From the NCBI RefSeq assembly GCF_030680185.1, contig NZ_JAUXVZ010000048.1, positions 27,137-91,136 of the forward strand: a stretch of DNA of 64,000 nt, given 5' to 3'. Below, piece by piece: positions 8,796 through 19,551 of this stretch. A model generated the notes under the pieces. It did no database searches. It worked only from the letters and a program-made list of their open reading frames with translations, and was not told the origin of the DNA. The position numbers and the translations under genes are program-made. This stretch comes from Phenylobacterium sp. (GTDB taxonomy: Bacteria > Pseudomonadota > Alphaproteobacteria > Caulobacterales > Caulobacteraceae). How positions within the stretch are numbered: position 1 is the stretch's first letter; the number at the start of each line of letters is the position of its first letter.

Positions 8796-9107
8796 GTGAG
8801 CGGAAGAGCCGTACGTGCGCCCGCTTGGCGGCGAGGCGCCGATGTCGCGGCCCGCACGGTCGCGGCCATCGGCCTGGGCTATCTGCTGGCCGCGCTGGCC
8901 GCCGCCGCCCTCGCCCGATGGCTGCCCGTACCGCGGCTTGAGGCGACCATGACCGGCAGCCTGATCTCATTTGCGGTCTTCGCCGCGGTCGCCATGTGGG
9001 CCTTCGCCGCGCGCGAGGCCTGGCGGGTCTGGGCCTATGGCTGCCTGGTCGCCTCCGGCCTTGCGGTGCTGATCTGGCTGTCTCTGCTGATGGAGCCGCG
9101 GCTGTGA
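8796..9107 (+). CDS. DUF3649-type membrane protein of an iron-uptake operon
   Basis: This 103-residue protein has three hydrophobic helices separated by short basic or Pro-containing loops (GYLLAALAAAALARW, LISFAVFAAVAMWAF, CLVASGLAVLIWLSL). It matches the small DUF3649 proteins encoded directly before a PepSY-TM protein and DUF3325, a trio often found with siderophore receptors. Its stop overlaps the GTG of the next gene (GTGA), supporting coupling. The function of the family is not established; a role in ferric-siderophore handling at the inner membrane is inferred from context. Confidence 0.75.
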   Translation: MSGRAVRAPAWRRGADVAARTVAAIGLGYLLAALAAAALARWLPVPRLEATMTGSLISFAVFAAVAMWAFAAREAWRVWAYGCLVASGLAVLIWLSLLMEPRL

Positions 9108-10684
9108 AGGGATCGTTCCGCCAGTCCATGGCCTGGCTCCACACCTGGTCGGGTCTGGTGTTCGGCTGGGTGCTGTTCGCCATGTTCATGACCGGCACGG
9201 CCAGCTATTTCCGCCCCGAGATCACCCGCTGGATGGAGCCGGAAACCGGCCGACCGGCGAGCTACGCCCAGGCCGCCCAGGGCGCCGTCGCCTATCTGAC
9301 CAAGACCGCGCCCGACGCCAAGAGCTGGTCGATCACCCTGCCCGACGAGCGCCAGGCCACCGCGCGGCTCTTCTGGCGTCCCGCGCCGACGCCTGGCGAA
9401 GAGGCGCCGCGGGGACGCGGCCGCAGCGAGAACCGGGCGATCCTCGACGCCGCGACCGGCCAGCCCGTGAGCCCCCGCGACACCCGGGGCGGCGAGTTCT
9501 TCTATCGGGTGCATTTCCAGATGCACTATCTGCCGGTGCTCCAGGGACGCTGGGTGGCGGGGCTCTGCGCCATGTTCATGCTGGTGGCGATCGCCTCCGG
9601 GGTCGTCACCCACAAGCGGATCTTCAAGGACTTCTTCACCTTCCGGCCACGCAAGGCCGCCCAGAGATCCTGGCTGGACGCCCACAACCTGACGGCGGTC
9701 TTGGCCCTGCCCTTCCACCTGATGATCACCTATACGGGCCTGGTCACCCTGATGGGGCTCTACATGCCCTGGGGCGTCGCGGCGAACTACAAGGCGCCGG
9801 AGACCTATTTCGAAGCCATGTTCCCGAGGGCTGAGGAGGTGGAGCGCAGCGGCGTCGCAGCCCCCCTGGCCGATCTCCCCAAGGTGCTGGCGACCGCCTC
9901 CGCGCACTGGGGCGGCGGGCGGCCGTGGATCGTCAATGTCAGCAATCCGGGGGACGCCTCGGCCGTCATCGAGGTCACTCGCCATTCCGGCGACCAGCTG
10001 GCCTATTCCGGCGGAACCCTGACCTTTAATGGCGTCACGGGCCAGTTGATGACGGCGAGCCCGCAGCCCGGCCCCGCCGTGCTGACCAACCGGGTCATGT
10101 ATGGCCTGCACATGGGACGCTTCGCCGATCCCATCCTGCGCTGGGTCTATTTCCTGTGCAGCCTGGCCGGCTGCGCCATGGTGGCCACTGGCCTTGTTCT
10201 CTGGACGGTCAAGCGTCGCAGCCAACTGCCCGATCCCGAGCGCCCCCATTTCGGCTTCCGCCTGGTGGAACGGCTCAACATCGGGACCATAGCCGGCGTG
10301 CCGGCCGGCATGGCCGCGATGCTGTGGGCCAACCGCCTGCTGCCGGTCGGCATGGCGGGCCGCGCGGAGTGGGAGGTCCACGCCTTCTTCATCGCCTGGG
10401 GGGCCATGATCGCCTGGGCCTGCGCCCGGCCGACCAGGCGCGCCTGGGTCGAGACCCTGTCGGCCTCGGCCTTCCTGGTGGCCGCCCTGCCCCTGGTGAG
10501 CGCCGCGACCACCTCGCGCAACCTGGTCAGCCACCTGATGACCAGCGACTGGGCCATGGTCGCCTTCGACCTCACCCTGCTGGCGCTGGGCGGCGCCCTG
10601 GCCTTCTGCGCCCTCAAGGCCGGCGCCTATCGCACGGCGCCCAAGCCGCGCCGACGGAACCGAACCGAGGAGGCGCCCGCATGA
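9104..10684 (+). CDS. PepSY-associated transmembrane protein (PiuB-type)
   Basis: This 526-residue inner-membrane protein begins SMAWLHTWSGLVFGWVLF, the typical PepSY-TM first helix with a conserved His. Further His-bearing helices follow (HFQMHYLPVLQGRW, VVTHKRIFKDFF, LHMGRFADPILRWVYF), with periplasmic PepSY-like loops between them. PiuB-type members are induced by iron limitation and thought to take part in reductive iron release or transfer. GTG 9104 overlaps the DUF3649 stop; an in-frame ATG at 8996 lies inside that gene and is rejected. It ends overlapping DUF3325 (ATGA). No TonB receptor is directly upstream, unlike the usual arrangement. Confidence 0.88.
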   Translation: MKGSFRQSMAWLHTWSGLVFGWVLFAMFMTGTASYFRPEITRWMEPETGRPASYAQAAQGAVAYLTKTAPDAKSWSITLPDERQATARLFWRPAPTPGEEAPRGRGRSENRAILDAATGQPVSPRDTRGGEFFYRVHFQMHYLPVLQGRWVAGLCAMFMLVAIASGVVTHKRIFKDFFTFRPRKAAQRSWLDAHNLTAVLALPFHLMITYTGLVTLMGLYMPWGVAANYKAPETYFEAMFPRAEEVERSGVAAPLADLPKVLATASAHWGGGRPWIVNVSNPGDASAVIEVTRHSGDQLAYSGGTLTFNGVTGQLMTASPQPGPAVLTNRVMYGLHMGRFADPILRWVYFLCSLAGCAMVATGLVLWTVKRRSQLPDPERPHFGFRLVERLNIGTIAGVPAGMAAMLWANRLLPVGMAGRAEWEVHAFFIAWGAMIAWACARPTRRAWVETLSASAFLVAALPLVSAATTSRNLVSHLMTSDWAMVAFDLTLLALGGALAFCALKAGAYRTAPKPRRRNRTEEAPA

Positions 10685-11034
10685 TCCTGACCGCCGCCTT
10701 CCTGCTGGCCTATGCCGGTTTCGCCGCGCTTTGCGTCTCCATGACCAAGCATCAGGTCGAGACTGTGGGCCGCCGCCTCGACGTCCGCGAACAGTCCCTG
10801 GCCAAGGCCGGCGGCGCTGCGGGCCTTGCGGCCGCCTTCGCCTGCGCCGTCGTCGCCGAAGGCTGGCGCTTCGGTTCGGTCCTCTGGAGCGGCGTGATCA
10901 TGCTGGCCGCCCTGGCGCTCGCCCTCCTGCTCGCATACCGCCCGAGGACGGCCGCCCGCGCAGCGGCCGTCAGCGCCTATTTCGCCCCCCTGCTGATCGC
11001 CGCCTGGGCCTTGGTGACATTTATCAGGGCCTGA
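10681..11034 (+). CDS. DUF3325 membrane protein
   Basis: This 117-residue protein has three to four hydrophobic helices and is the third member of the DUF3649/PepSY/DUF3325 unit. The sequence LCVSMTKHQVETVGRR after helix 1 is typical of DUF3325 proteins. ATG 10681 overlaps the previous TGA. The molecular function is unknown; the operon context points to iron acquisition. Confidence 0.78.
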   Translation: MILTAAFLLAYAGFAALCVSMTKHQVETVGRRLDVREQSLAKAGGAAGLAAAFACAVVAEGWRFGSVLWSGVIMLAALALALLLAYRPRTAARAAAVSAYFAPLLIAAWALVTFIRA

Positions 11035-11107
11035 AACGGCTCTGACGCCAAGGTTGGCGCGCCGCGGCGTTCGGCCTATGAACCGCTCCGACCTCTGGAG
11101 CCCGACC

Positions 11108-11359
11108 ATGACCACCGACACGCCCCCCGATCGCCTGGCCACCAATCCTGACAGCCCCCACTATGACGAGGCGGCCCTGGCCCGCGGCGTGGGCGTGCGG
11201 TTCAAGGGCGTCGAAAAGAACAATGTCGACGAATATTGCGTCAGCGAGGGCTGGGTCCGCCTGGCGGTGGGCAAGACCCTGGATCGCAAGGGCAATCCCG
11301 TGACGGTGAAGCTGCAGGGTGAGGTCGAGCCCTACTTCCGGGACGACGGCCAGGGCTGA
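11108..11359 (+). CDS. DUF3297 family small protein
   Basis: This 83-residue soluble protein begins MTTDTPPDRLATNPDSPHY and contains GVGVRFKGVEKNNVDEYCVSEG and GNPVTVKLQGEVEP, the conserved core of DUF3297. Some databases mislabel this family as glutathione peroxidase, but there is no catalytic Cys/Sec motif here. ATG 11108 gives the standard N-terminus, while an upstream ATG at 11054 does not. The function is unknown. Confidence 0.82.
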   Translation: MTTDTPPDRLATNPDSPHYDEAALARGVGVRFKGVEKNNVDEYCVSEGWVRLAVGKTLDRKGNPVTVKLQGEVEPYFRDDGQG

Positions 11360-11432
11360 TTTCCACGACGCGGCCTTGTGGCCCGCGCCACGGCGCCCCA
11401 GGTTCCCGGCCAACGGAACAAGGGAGACGCCC

Positions 11433-12569
11433 ATGAGCGACGCTGTGAAGACCACCGGCCTGGAACTGCGGTCACTGATAACCTCCGACGGCGAGCTTCG
11501 CCTGTCGTTGGAGCGCGTGCCGACGCCCGAGCCCGGCCCGGGCCAACTGCTCGTGAAGGTGCAGGCCTCGCCGATCAACCCCTCGGACCTCGGCCTGCTG
11601 CTCGGGCCGGCCGACATGGCCACGCTCAAGGCCAGCGGCGAGGGCGCCGACGCCACGCTCACCGCCAAGGTGCCGCCGCAGCGGATGGGCGCGCTTCGTC
11701 CGCGTCTGGACCAGTCCCTGGCCGTGGGCAACGAGGGCGCTGGCCTGGTGATCAAGGCCGGCCAAGGCGCCGAAGCCTATCTGGGCAAGACCGTCGCCAT
11801 GCTGGGCGGCGCCATGTACGCCGAACATCGCCTGGTGGGCGCGGCTGAGGTGATGGTCCTGCCGGAAGGCGCCACGGCGGCCGACGGCGCCTCGTGCTTC
11901 GTCAATCCGCTGACTGCGCTCAGCATGGTCGAGGTCATGCGCCGCGAAGGCCACAAGGCCCTGGTCCACACCGCGGCGGCCTCGAACCTCGGCCAGATGC
12001 TGAACAAGATCTGCCTCAAGGACGGCGTCCCCCTGGTGAACATCGTCCGCAGCGACGCCCAGGCAAAGATCCTGCGCGACATCGGCGCGAAGTACGTCCT
12101 CGACAGCACGTCCGACACCTTCATGGCCGATCTGACCGACGCCATGGAAGAGACCGGCGCGACGCTCGCCTTCGACGCCATCGGCGGCGGCGATCTGGCC
12201 AACAAGATCCTGGTGGCCATGGAGGCGGCGCTCAACCGCAAGGCCGAGGTCTACAGCCGCTACGGCTCGCCGGTTCACAAGCAGGTCTACATCTATGGCG
12301 GCCTGGAGCTGCGCCGCACCGAGATCGACCGCAGCATCGGCATGGCCTGGGGCGTGGGCGGCTGGCTGCTGACCTACTTCCTGCAGAAGATCGGGGCTGC
12401 CGACGCCCAGAAGCTGCGCGACAGGGTGATGGCCGAGCTGACCACCACCTTCGCCAGCCACTACACGGCCGAGATCTCCCTGGCCGAGGTGCTCAAGCCG
12501 GAGACCGTCGCCGCCTACACCCGCAAGGCGACCGGCGAGAAGTACCTGGTGAACCCCGCCAAGGCCTAA
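11433..12569 (+). CDS. MDR-superfamily zinc-type alcohol dehydrogenase/quinone reductase-like oxidoreductase
   Basis: This is a 378-residue medium-chain dehydrogenase/reductase. The GroES-like N-terminal domain has PGPGQLLVKVQASPINPSD, and the Rossmann half has ALVHTAAASNLGQMLNKIC with a modified nucleotide-binding loop. The catalytic-zinc motif GHE is absent, so it is closer to NAD(P)H:quinone or enoyl reductases than to true alcohol dehydrogenases. The start follows AGGGAGA with good spacing. The substrate is unknown, and no pathway partner is visible. Confidence 0.82.
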   Translation: MSDAVKTTGLELRSLITSDGELRLSLERVPTPEPGPGQLLVKVQASPINPSDLGLLLGPADMATLKASGEGADATLTAKVPPQRMGALRPRLDQSLAVGNEGAGLVIKAGQGAEAYLGKTVAMLGGAMYAEHRLVGAAEVMVLPEGATAADGASCFVNPLTALSMVEVMRREGHKALVHTAAASNLGQMLNKICLKDGVPLVNIVRSDAQAKILRDIGAKYVLDSTSDTFMADLTDAMEETGATLAFDAIGGGDLANKILVAMEAALNRKAEVYSRYGSPVHKQVYIYGGLELRRTEIDRSIGMAWGVGGWLLTYFLQKIGAADAQKLRDRVMAELTTTFASHYTAEISLAEVLKPETVAAYTRKATGEKYLVNPAKA

Positions 12570-12660
12570 GGGCCGTTCCGGTCCGCCGAACGACCAGCCC
12601 GCCAGGCCATCGAAGGCCTGGCGGGTGCGGCGTCACCCCCCGGTCGCTCTGCAGCCCGAG

Positions 12661-12770
12661 CCTGATGCGATCGGACGCAATCGCCTGATCGTTGAATCAG
12701 GCTCTAAACTCCGAGTCTTGAGCGCGTTTGGTTCCGATAACCGGTTCCCACTTATCGGAACGCGCTCTAG
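12661..12770. repeat. Palindromic intergenic repeat element (two hairpins)
   Basis: The 210-base gap before purL holds two hairpins. The first is GCCTGAT (12683-12689) pairing with ATCAGGC (12696-12702). The second and longer one is GAGCGCG (12720-12726) plus GTTCCGATAA (12731-12740) pairing with TTATCGGAAC (12752-12761) plus CGCGCTC (12761-12767). The CGGTTCCCACTT loop and CGCGCTCTAG end resemble a dispersed repeat I know from many alphaproteobacterial intergenic regions. Only this copy was noticed in the window. It could affect purL mRNA stability or transcription. Confidence 0.7.
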
Positions 12771-12779
12771 AAGGCCGCC

Positions 12780-14978
<2,199 letters not shown>

Positions 14979-15016
14979 AGCGGAGCCTCTGTCAGGCGGC
15001 CGCGTTAAAGGTCGCC

Positions 15017-15832
15017 ATGAAAACCTCCCTCCCCCATCTCGTCGCGCCCGCCCTCCTCCTGAGCCTCGCCGCATGCGCCGGCGCGCCCACCCAGGGTCAG
15101 TTCCTGTCCAGCTATGAGGACCTGACGCCCCGCACCGACATGGTTCGCGCCGGCGCCCTGGACCGCGCCGATAAAACCGCCCTGGCGAGCATCCAGTCGG
15201 TCCGCATCGAGCCGACGGTCTTCGCCCCCAGCACCAACGCCAAGGCCTGGATGACGCCCGAAGAGCAGACGATGATGCTGCGCGAGGTGGACGCCCAGCT
15301 CTGCTTCGAGCTCTCCGAACGTTTCGAGATCGCCGGGCCGGACGCCGCGCCGACCACGCCTCGGGTGCGCGCCGCCGTCACCGAGGTGATTCCCACCAAT
15401 CCCGCGGGTTCAGCCGCTTCCGCAGCGGCGGGCTTTTTCATTCCTGGCCCCGTGGGCGTCCGGGTTCCGGGCGGCCTGGGCGGCCTGGGCGCCGAGGCCG
15501 AGCTGCTGGACGTGGCCGACCAGCAGATCGCCGCCATCGTCTGGCGTCGCACCGCCACCGCCATCGGCACGGACAATCCGTCACTCAGCCGCGTGGGCGA
15601 CGCCCTGCAGTTCGTCGAGCCTTTCGCCGACGCCGCAGCCGCCACCATGACCCCTGAGGACCACAAACCGCGCGAGATCACCGCCGCCACCGATCCCTGC
15701 AAGGAATACGGCTCGCGGTTCCGCGTGGAAGGCTTCGGCGCCCGTTTCGTCACCGGCCTCTATGTGCCGCAGATGAGCGCCGCCCGCGCCGCCGAGGCCG
15801 AGGCCGAAGACGCCGCGCGCCCTGAAAAATGA
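15017..15832 (+). CDS. DUF3313-like lipoprotein
   Basis: A 271-residue protein carries a signal peptide ending in lipobox SLAAC (Cys20), predicted to be an outer-membrane or periplasmic lipoprotein. The segment GQFLSSYEDLTPRTD after the anchor matches the start of DUF3313 proteins. A Gly/Pro-rich hydrophobic insertion (AAAGFFIPGPVGVRVPGGLGGLGA) sits mid-protein. The ATG at 15017 is preferred because it directly begins the signal peptide. The tail is Ala/Glu-rich. The function of the family is unknown. Confidence 0.75.
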   Translation: MKTSLPHLVAPALLLSLAACAGAPTQGQFLSSYEDLTPRTDMVRAGALDRADKTALASIQSVRIEPTVFAPSTNAKAWMTPEEQTMMLREVDAQLCFELSERFEIAGPDAAPTTPRVRAAVTEVIPTNPAGSAASAAAGFFIPGPVGVRVPGGLGGLGAEAELLDVADQQIAAIVWRRTATAIGTDNPSLSRVGDALQFVEPFADAAAATMTPEDHKPREITAATDPCKEYGSRFRVEGFGARFVTGLYVPQMSAARAAEAEAEDAARPEK

Positions 15833-15898
15833 CGGCCATGGCCGGCTGTCTGCGGCCACGTTAGACTCCGCGCCCGCCAACCCACAGGAGTCTCCAAA

Positions 15899-16081
15899 AT
15901 GGCCGGTCTCAAGGACAAGCGCGGCTTCATCGACAAGGACCGCCTCGACCTGTCGGAGCGCAAGGCCGTCGAATACTGGATGAAGCGCTGGGGCGTGACC
16001 CGCGACCAGATCACCGCCGCCCATCGCAAGGTCGGCCGGATGACGAAGGATATCGCCGCAGAGCTTGGCAAGCGCCGCTGA
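15899..16081 (+). CDS. DUF3606 small basic protein
   Basis: This 60-residue product has the sequence order DLSERKAVEYWMKRWGVTRDQI then AHRKVGRM, the short helix-turn-helix-like core of DUF3606. AGGAG lies ten bases upstream of the ATG. The protein is strongly basic and could bind nucleic acid, but no function has been established. A perfect 10-bp inverted repeat follows 57 bases after the stop. Confidence 0.8.
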   Translation: MAGLKDKRGFIDKDRLDLSERKAVEYWMKRWGVTRDQITAAHRKVGRMTKDIAAELGKRR

Positions 16082-16137
16082 ATTTCGCCGGTTGTTTATG
16101 CCTTAGCCAAAGCGCGCGCACGCCACAGCCCAGCCGC

Positions 16138-16172
16138 AAGCTTTGCCGTAAATCTTGGATAAGGCAAAGCTT
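16138..16172 (+). terminator. Inverted repeat, possible terminator after DUF3606
   Basis: AAGCTTTGCC (16138-16147) and GGCAAAGCTT (16163-16172) are perfect complements separated by 15 bases, followed by TT. The hairpin lies downstream of the DUF3606 stop and about 195 bases before the TonB receptor start. The T tract is short and the stem AT-rich at its base, so an operator or mRNA element is equally possible. Confidence 0.4.
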
Positions 16173-16190
16173 TTGGCGCAGGTTGAGGCG

Positions 16191-16217
16191 TCATCTGGAT
16201 GACATCGTTCCGTCATC
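16191..16217. promoter_or_regulatory. Clustered TCATC/GATGA palindromes upstream of TonB receptor
   Basis: TCATC-TG-GATGA (16191-16202) overlaps GATGAC-N8-GTCATC (16198-16217), giving three half-sites of the same type within 27 bases and about 150 bases upstream of the receptor ATG. This symmetry suggests a dimeric repressor site. No regulator gene adjoins it, so the cognate factor is unknown. Confidence 0.3.
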
Positions 16218-16366
16218 ATGTGGTTTTGGCGCCGCATAGGCTCCAAAATCGGGTCATATTTAGGCGCTTTTGATCCATATCTCGCCAAAATGAGCCCTTC
16301 GGGGCGTGCGGCTCCCATCCTTCCATGTTCGAAATTTCGGCAACCGAACTTTCATGGGACGAGCCG

Positions 16367-19300
16367 ATGCCGACCAGAACCAACCTTCTCGCCACCACGC
16401 TGCTGTCCAGCGCCGCCGCCCTGACGGCGCTGGCCCTGCCACAAATGGCCGTGGCCCAGGACGAAGCCGTCGCCGTTGAGGAACTGGTGGTCACCGGATC
16501 CCGCATTCGGCTGCAGGATTTCGTGTCTCCCAATCCGGTCAGCACGCTTACCGGCGAGGCCATCGAGCGCTCGGGCGTGACCAACGTCACCGACCTGATG
16601 GAGAGCTACCCCGCGCTGGTGGGCTCCACCGACACCCAGGCGCTCTCCAACGCCGCCGACCGCGGCAGCGTCGGCCTGAACCTGTTGAACCTGCGTAACC
16701 TCGGGACCAAGCGGACCCTGGTGCTGGTGGACGGCCGCCGCCACGTCGCCGGCCAGGCCGGCTCGGCCGCTGTCGACACCAACGCCATTCCCGTCGCCCT
16801 GATCGACCGGGTCGAGGTGCTGACCGGCGGGGCCTCGGCCATCTATGGGGCCGACGGGGTCTCGGGCGTCGTCAACTTCATCACTAAGCGCAACTTCGAC
16901 GGCCTGGACGTCCGCGCCCAGTATGGCTGGTCGGACCTGGGCGGCGGCGGGGAAAGCTTCGTTAGCGCCCTGGGCGGCCGCAACTTCATGGACGGCCGCG
17001 CCAACCTCACCGTCGGGCTGGAATATTCCAACCGCGACGCCCTGGATCCGAGAGATCGCGACTTCTCCCGGGCAGGCAGCCGCGAAACCCTGGTCAACAA
17101 CCCGGCTGACTATCCTAACCAAAACCCCGGCGTGGACCGCGGCGCGTGGGGCGACACCGACCTCGTCTTCGCCCGGGACGCCCGCTACATCGACACCGGC
17201 CTGGGCGGCGGGGTCTATACCCGAGCGGACTTCGACCCCAACACCCTGTCGGGCGTGAGCTTCCAGGGCGACGGCGCCCCCTGGCGGGACGGCCTCTATA
17301 CGGGCGGCTTCACCATGCTGGGCGGCTCAGGCACGCCGATCGATCTGTTCCAGACCGAACTGATCCCCGGCCTGGAGCGCTGGACCGGCTATGTCGGCGG
17401 CATGTTCGAGATCGCGCCGAACCACCGGATGTTCGCCGACTTCAAGTACAACAACGCCAAGACCAGCTTCAAATCCCAGCCGACCTTCGACTACGGAATC
17501 CTGGTTCCGATCGATAACCCATACATGCCCGACTCCATCCGCGCCGACGCCTTGGCGCCGGGCGGCACCGCAGCCGCCGACACCAGGCTCGATACGCCCG
17601 GCGTGCTGGTGGCCCGGGACAATTTCGACCTCGGCAATGTGCGCCGCGAGATCGAGCGGGAAACCTTCCGCGGCGTGATCGGCTTCGAGGGCGATCTGTC
17701 CCCGTCGGTGGCCTACAACGTCTCCTACACCTACGGGCAGACCAAGGAATCCAACACCGAGCTCAACAACCGCAACAATCTGCGCTGGTTCGCCGCCATC
17801 GATGCGGTGCGAGACCCGAGCTCGGGCAATATCGTCTGCCGCTCCACCCTCGATCCCTCGGCCATTCCCGACGGCGACCTGTTCGGGACCACTGTCGATC
17901 CTGACGCGTGGAACAGTGTCTATGTGGGCGGCGGTCAGGCGGCCGGCTGCGTGCCGATCAATATCTTCGGCGAGGGCGGCATCTCGCCGGAAGCCGCCGC
18001 CTGGATCAATGACGCGGCCACCTCGAACGCCAAGATCGAGCAGGAAGTCTTCAGCGCCTACATCACCGGCGACTCCTCCCAGGCCTTCTCGCTGCCCGCC
18101 GGTCCCGTCGGCTTCGTGCTGGGGACCGAGTATCGCAAGGAAAAGAGCAGCGACACGCCGTCGGACGATGAGCTGCTGGGCGCCCAGCTCGGCTACAACG
18201 TCACCTGGCTTGGTCAGGGCGCCGTGGAGAGCGGCGAGTTCGAGGTCCACGAACTGTTCGGCGAACTGGCCGTCCCCATCCTCCGCGACCTGCCGCTGGT
18301 GGAGTCCCTCGACCTCAACCTCGCCTACCGGTTCTCCGACTATTCCACGATCGGCACCACCGACACCTGGAACATCGGCGCCCAATGGCGGGTGACGCAG
18401 GACCTGATGATCCGCGGCAGCCGGGCCCGGGCCGTGCGCGCGCCCAACATCACCGAACTCTTCCTGCCGCAGAGCCAGACCTTCCGGACCATCACCGACC
18501 CCTGCGACACGCGCAACGTCCAGTCCGGCACCGAATTCCGCGTCGCCAACTGCACCGCGGCCCTGGGCTTCAACCCGGTCGATGTGGAGTTCATCAACAC
18601 CACGTCGTCTTCGGTGGAAGGTGTGATCGGGGGCAATCGGGACCTGGGGGCCGAAACCGGCGACACCCAGACCCTTGGCCTGGTCTTCACTCCGCGCTTT
18701 GCGCCGGGCCTGTCCATGTCGCTGGACTATTACCGCATCACGCTGACCGACGCGGTGAATCTGTTCACCGCCAACGCCATCATCGAGAGCTGCTACGATC
18801 TGGAACAGCCCAACGACTTCTGCGGCCTGTTCACCCGCGCCCCGGGCAGCCAGTTCGTGGACTCCTTCCAGGAGTATTCGGTGAACGTCTCGTCCTACGA
18901 GACGGCCGGCTTCGACTTCTCGATGCAGTACCTGCTGAACCCGGTGGACTTCGGCGTTGTGCGCGACATCGGGACCTTCCAGTTCAATCTGGTGGCCAAC
19001 CGGCTGACCAAGCTGGACTTCGTCGAGATCGAGGGCGCCCAGGCGTCCAGCGAGTTGGGCTTCGCCGGCGCGCCGAAGTGGCAGGCCAACTTCGACGTGA
19101 CCTGGATGTGGAACGACCTGATGGTCAACTACGGCTTCAACTGGTTCGACGAGACCAAGCGCTTCACCGATGAGCGCCGCGCCTCCAATCCCAACTATGT
19201 GCCGGACGGCTATTGGTACTGGTCGCCGCGGGAAACCCACGACATCCAGGTCCAGTACACCTTCCAGGATCGCTACCAGGCCTATGCCGGGGTGAACAAC

Positions 19301-19432
19301 TTCACCAACCAGCTGCCCGACCGGGGCTCCACCGGTACGGCGGGCACAGGCGCCGCCCCCTTCACCGAGGGCGCCTCGCCCGTCGGGCCGCTGGGCCGCT
19401 ACTTCTATGTGGGCATGAAGAGCAGCTTCTAA
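16367..19432 (+). CDS. TonB-dependent outer-membrane receptor
   Basis: This 1021-residue receptor has a signal peptide ending PQMAVAQDE, a TonB-box-like region leading into VEELVVTGSRI, a plug domain (LNLLNLRNLGTKRTLVLVDGRRH, GGASAIYGADGVSGVVNF) and a long 22-strand-type barrel. It ends YVGMKSSF, with the terminal Phe needed for outer-membrane assembly. ATG 16367 gives the cleanest signal peptide; ATG 16325 would add 14 residues. The 285-base upstream gap carries two inverted repeats. A Tat-exported DUF885 peptidase follows, so peptide import is possible, but the ligand is not predictable. Confidence 0.93.
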   Translation: MPTRTNLLATTLLSSAAALTALALPQMAVAQDEAVAVEELVVTGSRIRLQDFVSPNPVSTLTGEAIERSGVTNVTDLMESYPALVGSTDTQALSNAADRGSVGLNLLNLRNLGTKRTLVLVDGRRHVAGQAGSAAVDTNAIPVALIDRVEVLTGGASAIYGADGVSGVVNFITKRNFDGLDVRAQYGWSDLGGGGESFVSALGGRNFMDGRANLTVGLEYSNRDALDPRDRDFSRAGSRETLVNNPADYPNQNPGVDRGAWGDTDLVFARDARYIDTGLGGGVYTRADFDPNTLSGVSFQGDGAPWRDGLYTGGFTMLGGSGTPIDLFQTELIPGLERWTGYVGGMFEIAPNHRMFADFKYNNAKTSFKSQPTFDYGILVPIDNPYMPDSIRADALAPGGTAAADTRLDTPGVLVARDNFDLGNVRREIERETFRGVIGFEGDLSPSVAYNVSYTYGQTKESNTELNNRNNLRWFAAIDAVRDPSSGNIVCRSTLDPSAIPDGDLFGTTVDPDAWNSVYVGGGQAAGCVPINIFGEGGISPEAAAWINDAATSNAKIEQEVFSAYITGDSSQAFSLPAGPVGFVLGTEYRKEKSSDTPSDDELLGAQLGYNVTWLGQGAVESGEFEVHELFGELAVPILRDLPLVESLDLNLAYRFSDYSTIGTTDTWNIGAQWRVTQDLMIRGSRARAVRAPNITELFLPQSQTFRTITDPCDTRNVQSGTEFRVANCTAALGFNPVDVEFINTTSSSVEGVIGGNRDLGAETGDTQTLGLVFTPRFAPGLSMSLDYYRITLTDAVNLFTANAIIESCYDLEQPNDFCGLFTRAPGSQFVDSFQEYSVNVSSYETAGFDFSMQYLLNPVDFGVVRDIGTFQFNLVANRLTKLDFVEIEGAQASSELGFAGAPKWQANFDVTWMWNDLMVNYGFNWFDETKRFTDERRASNPNYVPDGYWYWSPRETHDIQVQYTFQDRYQAYAGVNNFTNQLPDRGSTGTAGTGAAPFTEGASPVGPLGRYFYVGMKSSF

Positions 19433-19458
19433 GGCTCTCATCCCATCGGGGCGAGGGA

Positions 19459-19486
19459 GGGCGGTCGCATGCGGCCGCCCTTTCTC
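19459..19486 (+). terminator. Rho-independent terminator after the first TonB receptor
   Basis: GGGCGGTCGC (19459-19468) pairs with GCGGCCGCCC (19471-19480) with one wobble, followed by TTTCTCGTT. It lies 27 bases after the receptor stop. Confidence 0.7.
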
Positions 19487-19551
19487 GTTCGGGGCCCGAA
19501 AGGCCATGCTAGGCTGGCGCCAATCCCAGCCTCTTCCCTATGAGCTCGCCC

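Noticed and set aside
17327..19507. 726-codon minus-strand frame over the first TonB receptor
   Set aside because: Shadow of the receptor coding strand: repetitive Gly/Val/His/Asp composition and no domain or start signal.
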